Of a DNA stretch of 64,000 nt, positions 63,749 through 64,000 are shown piece by piece (within the stretch, counting starts at the first letter, position 1; each line of letters begins with the position of its first letter). A program made the translations under genes and the position numbers. The stretch is taken from the NCBI GenBank assembly GCA_022801595.1, contig JAAWSO010000008.1, forward strand, positions 1-64,000, in the 5' to 3' direction. This stretch comes from Clostridiales bacterium. GTDB lineage: Bacteria; Bacillota; Clostridia; Oscillospirales; Acutalibacteraceae. The notes beneath the pieces were generated by a model. That model made no database searches. It saw only the letters and a list, made by a program, of their open reading frames with translations, and was not told the origin of the DNA.

Positions 63749-64000
63749 TTAAGAGTTTCGATACTTCTCTATCTCTGCCTTTATCTTCTCCCTTGCCCGG
63801 ATGACGGATTGTCTGATGGATTGCGGCCTACAATGCTCCATCCTCCCAATTTTGGTATAGTTGAAGCCATACTCATGGGGGAGCAGGAACCGCCGCCGCT
63901 GGATTTCCGGGAGTGCGTCAATCGCTTTACGAAGTACCTCCCTTTGCTCTGCATCAAAAATCAATTCTTCCACGCTTTTGGGTACTCGGAACGCCCGTCT
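63749..64000 (-). CDS. Sigma-70 region 4-like protein, start beyond window
   Basis: The frame is open through the right edge (FRVPKSVEELIFDAEQREVL, KAIDALPEIQRRRFLLPHEY, GRMEHCRPQSIRQSVIRARE). The end resembles sigma region 4 helix-turn-helix proteins common in clostridial ICEs and phages, where 'L-P-E-x-x-R-R-R-F' precedes the HTH. Promoter or DNA binding is likely; whether it acts as a sigma factor is unknown. A GTG within the frame could also start a 74-residue version. Confidence 0.6.
   Translation of the reverse strand, partial: RRAFRVPKSVEELIFDAEQREVLRKAIDALPEIQRRRFLLPHEYGFNYTKIGRMEHCRPQSIRQSVIRAREKIKAEIEKYRNS

Larger units (their letters stand above)
62139..64000. mobile_element. Decayed phage/ICE remnant at the tRNA-Leu 3' end
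   Basis: Minus-strand fragments of an integrase (end nearest the tRNA), an HTH protein, a dUTPase and a sigma-like protein follow the tRNA, as expected for integration at its 3' end. Nearly all are broken. The far boundary is outside the window. Confidence 0.7.

Overview
The window looks like a chromosomal segment of an anaerobic, low-to-mid GC Clostridia, probably Oscillospirales/Ruminococcaceae-like. This is inferred from AGGAGG-type ribosome sites, frequent TTG starts, a monomeric [FeFe]-hydrogenase, paired phenylacetate-CoA ligase/ACT genes, and Tn1549/Tn916-style mobile DNA. No rRNA or species marker is present, so the assignment is tentative.

Left third (1-20.2 kb): layered mobile DNA, almost all on the minus strand. 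It begins with a large surface adhesin that runs off the left edge and a broken Xre regulator in front of it. Next comes an intact tyrosine integrase standing alone between two copies of a 23-bp repeat. At 5.2-10.1 kb lies a decayed conjugative-element segment (parA, parB, a thioester-domain surface protein, an unnamed ICE protein, a CHAP-type lytic protein), with nearly every gene broken by frameshifts or stops. At 10.4-20.1 kb lies a mobilizable element bounded by a perfect 22-bp direct repeat. It carries xis, int, MobC-like, RepA-like ATPase, MobV relaxase and TnpV genes, an Xre repressor with a well-defined promoter/operator, and cargo (TetR/flavodoxin/KTR zinc ribbon). It also carries an AT-rich two-gene cassette: a ComEC-like metallo-beta-lactamase protein plus a four-helix membrane protein. 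Its integrase has a stop exactly at the first catalytic Arg codon, so the element is probably locked in place.

Middle (20.2-50 kb): housekeeping genes. guaA-glmS and purA, purB, purF supply purines and amino sugars. They are followed by gdhA, an EIIC-like permease, pyruvate carboxylase, coaX and coaBC (divergent, for coenzyme A), two FUSC-family membrane proteins, a TetR with double palindromic operators, a YhgE/Pip protein with a long repeat region, tex, and a P-type ATPase preceded by a yybP-ykoY (Mn2+) riboswitch.

Right (50-64 kb): a LysR gene divergent from a split chromate-transporter pair; a VanY-VanR-VanS-like carboxypeptidase and two-component operon without resistance ligases; a [FeFe]-hydrogenase; a fragment of upp; an ACT protein; two phenylacetate-CoA ligases; a conserved 62-residue protein; an M23 peptidase; and tRNA-Leu(UAA). 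A decayed phage or ICE remnant (integrase, HTH, dUTPase, sigma-like fragments) follows the tRNA to the window end. The best candidates for undescribed biology are the MBL/membrane cassette (11.4-12.9 kb), the solo integrase unit, and a ~55-bp promoter-linked repeat shared by purA (twice) and the hydrogenase.
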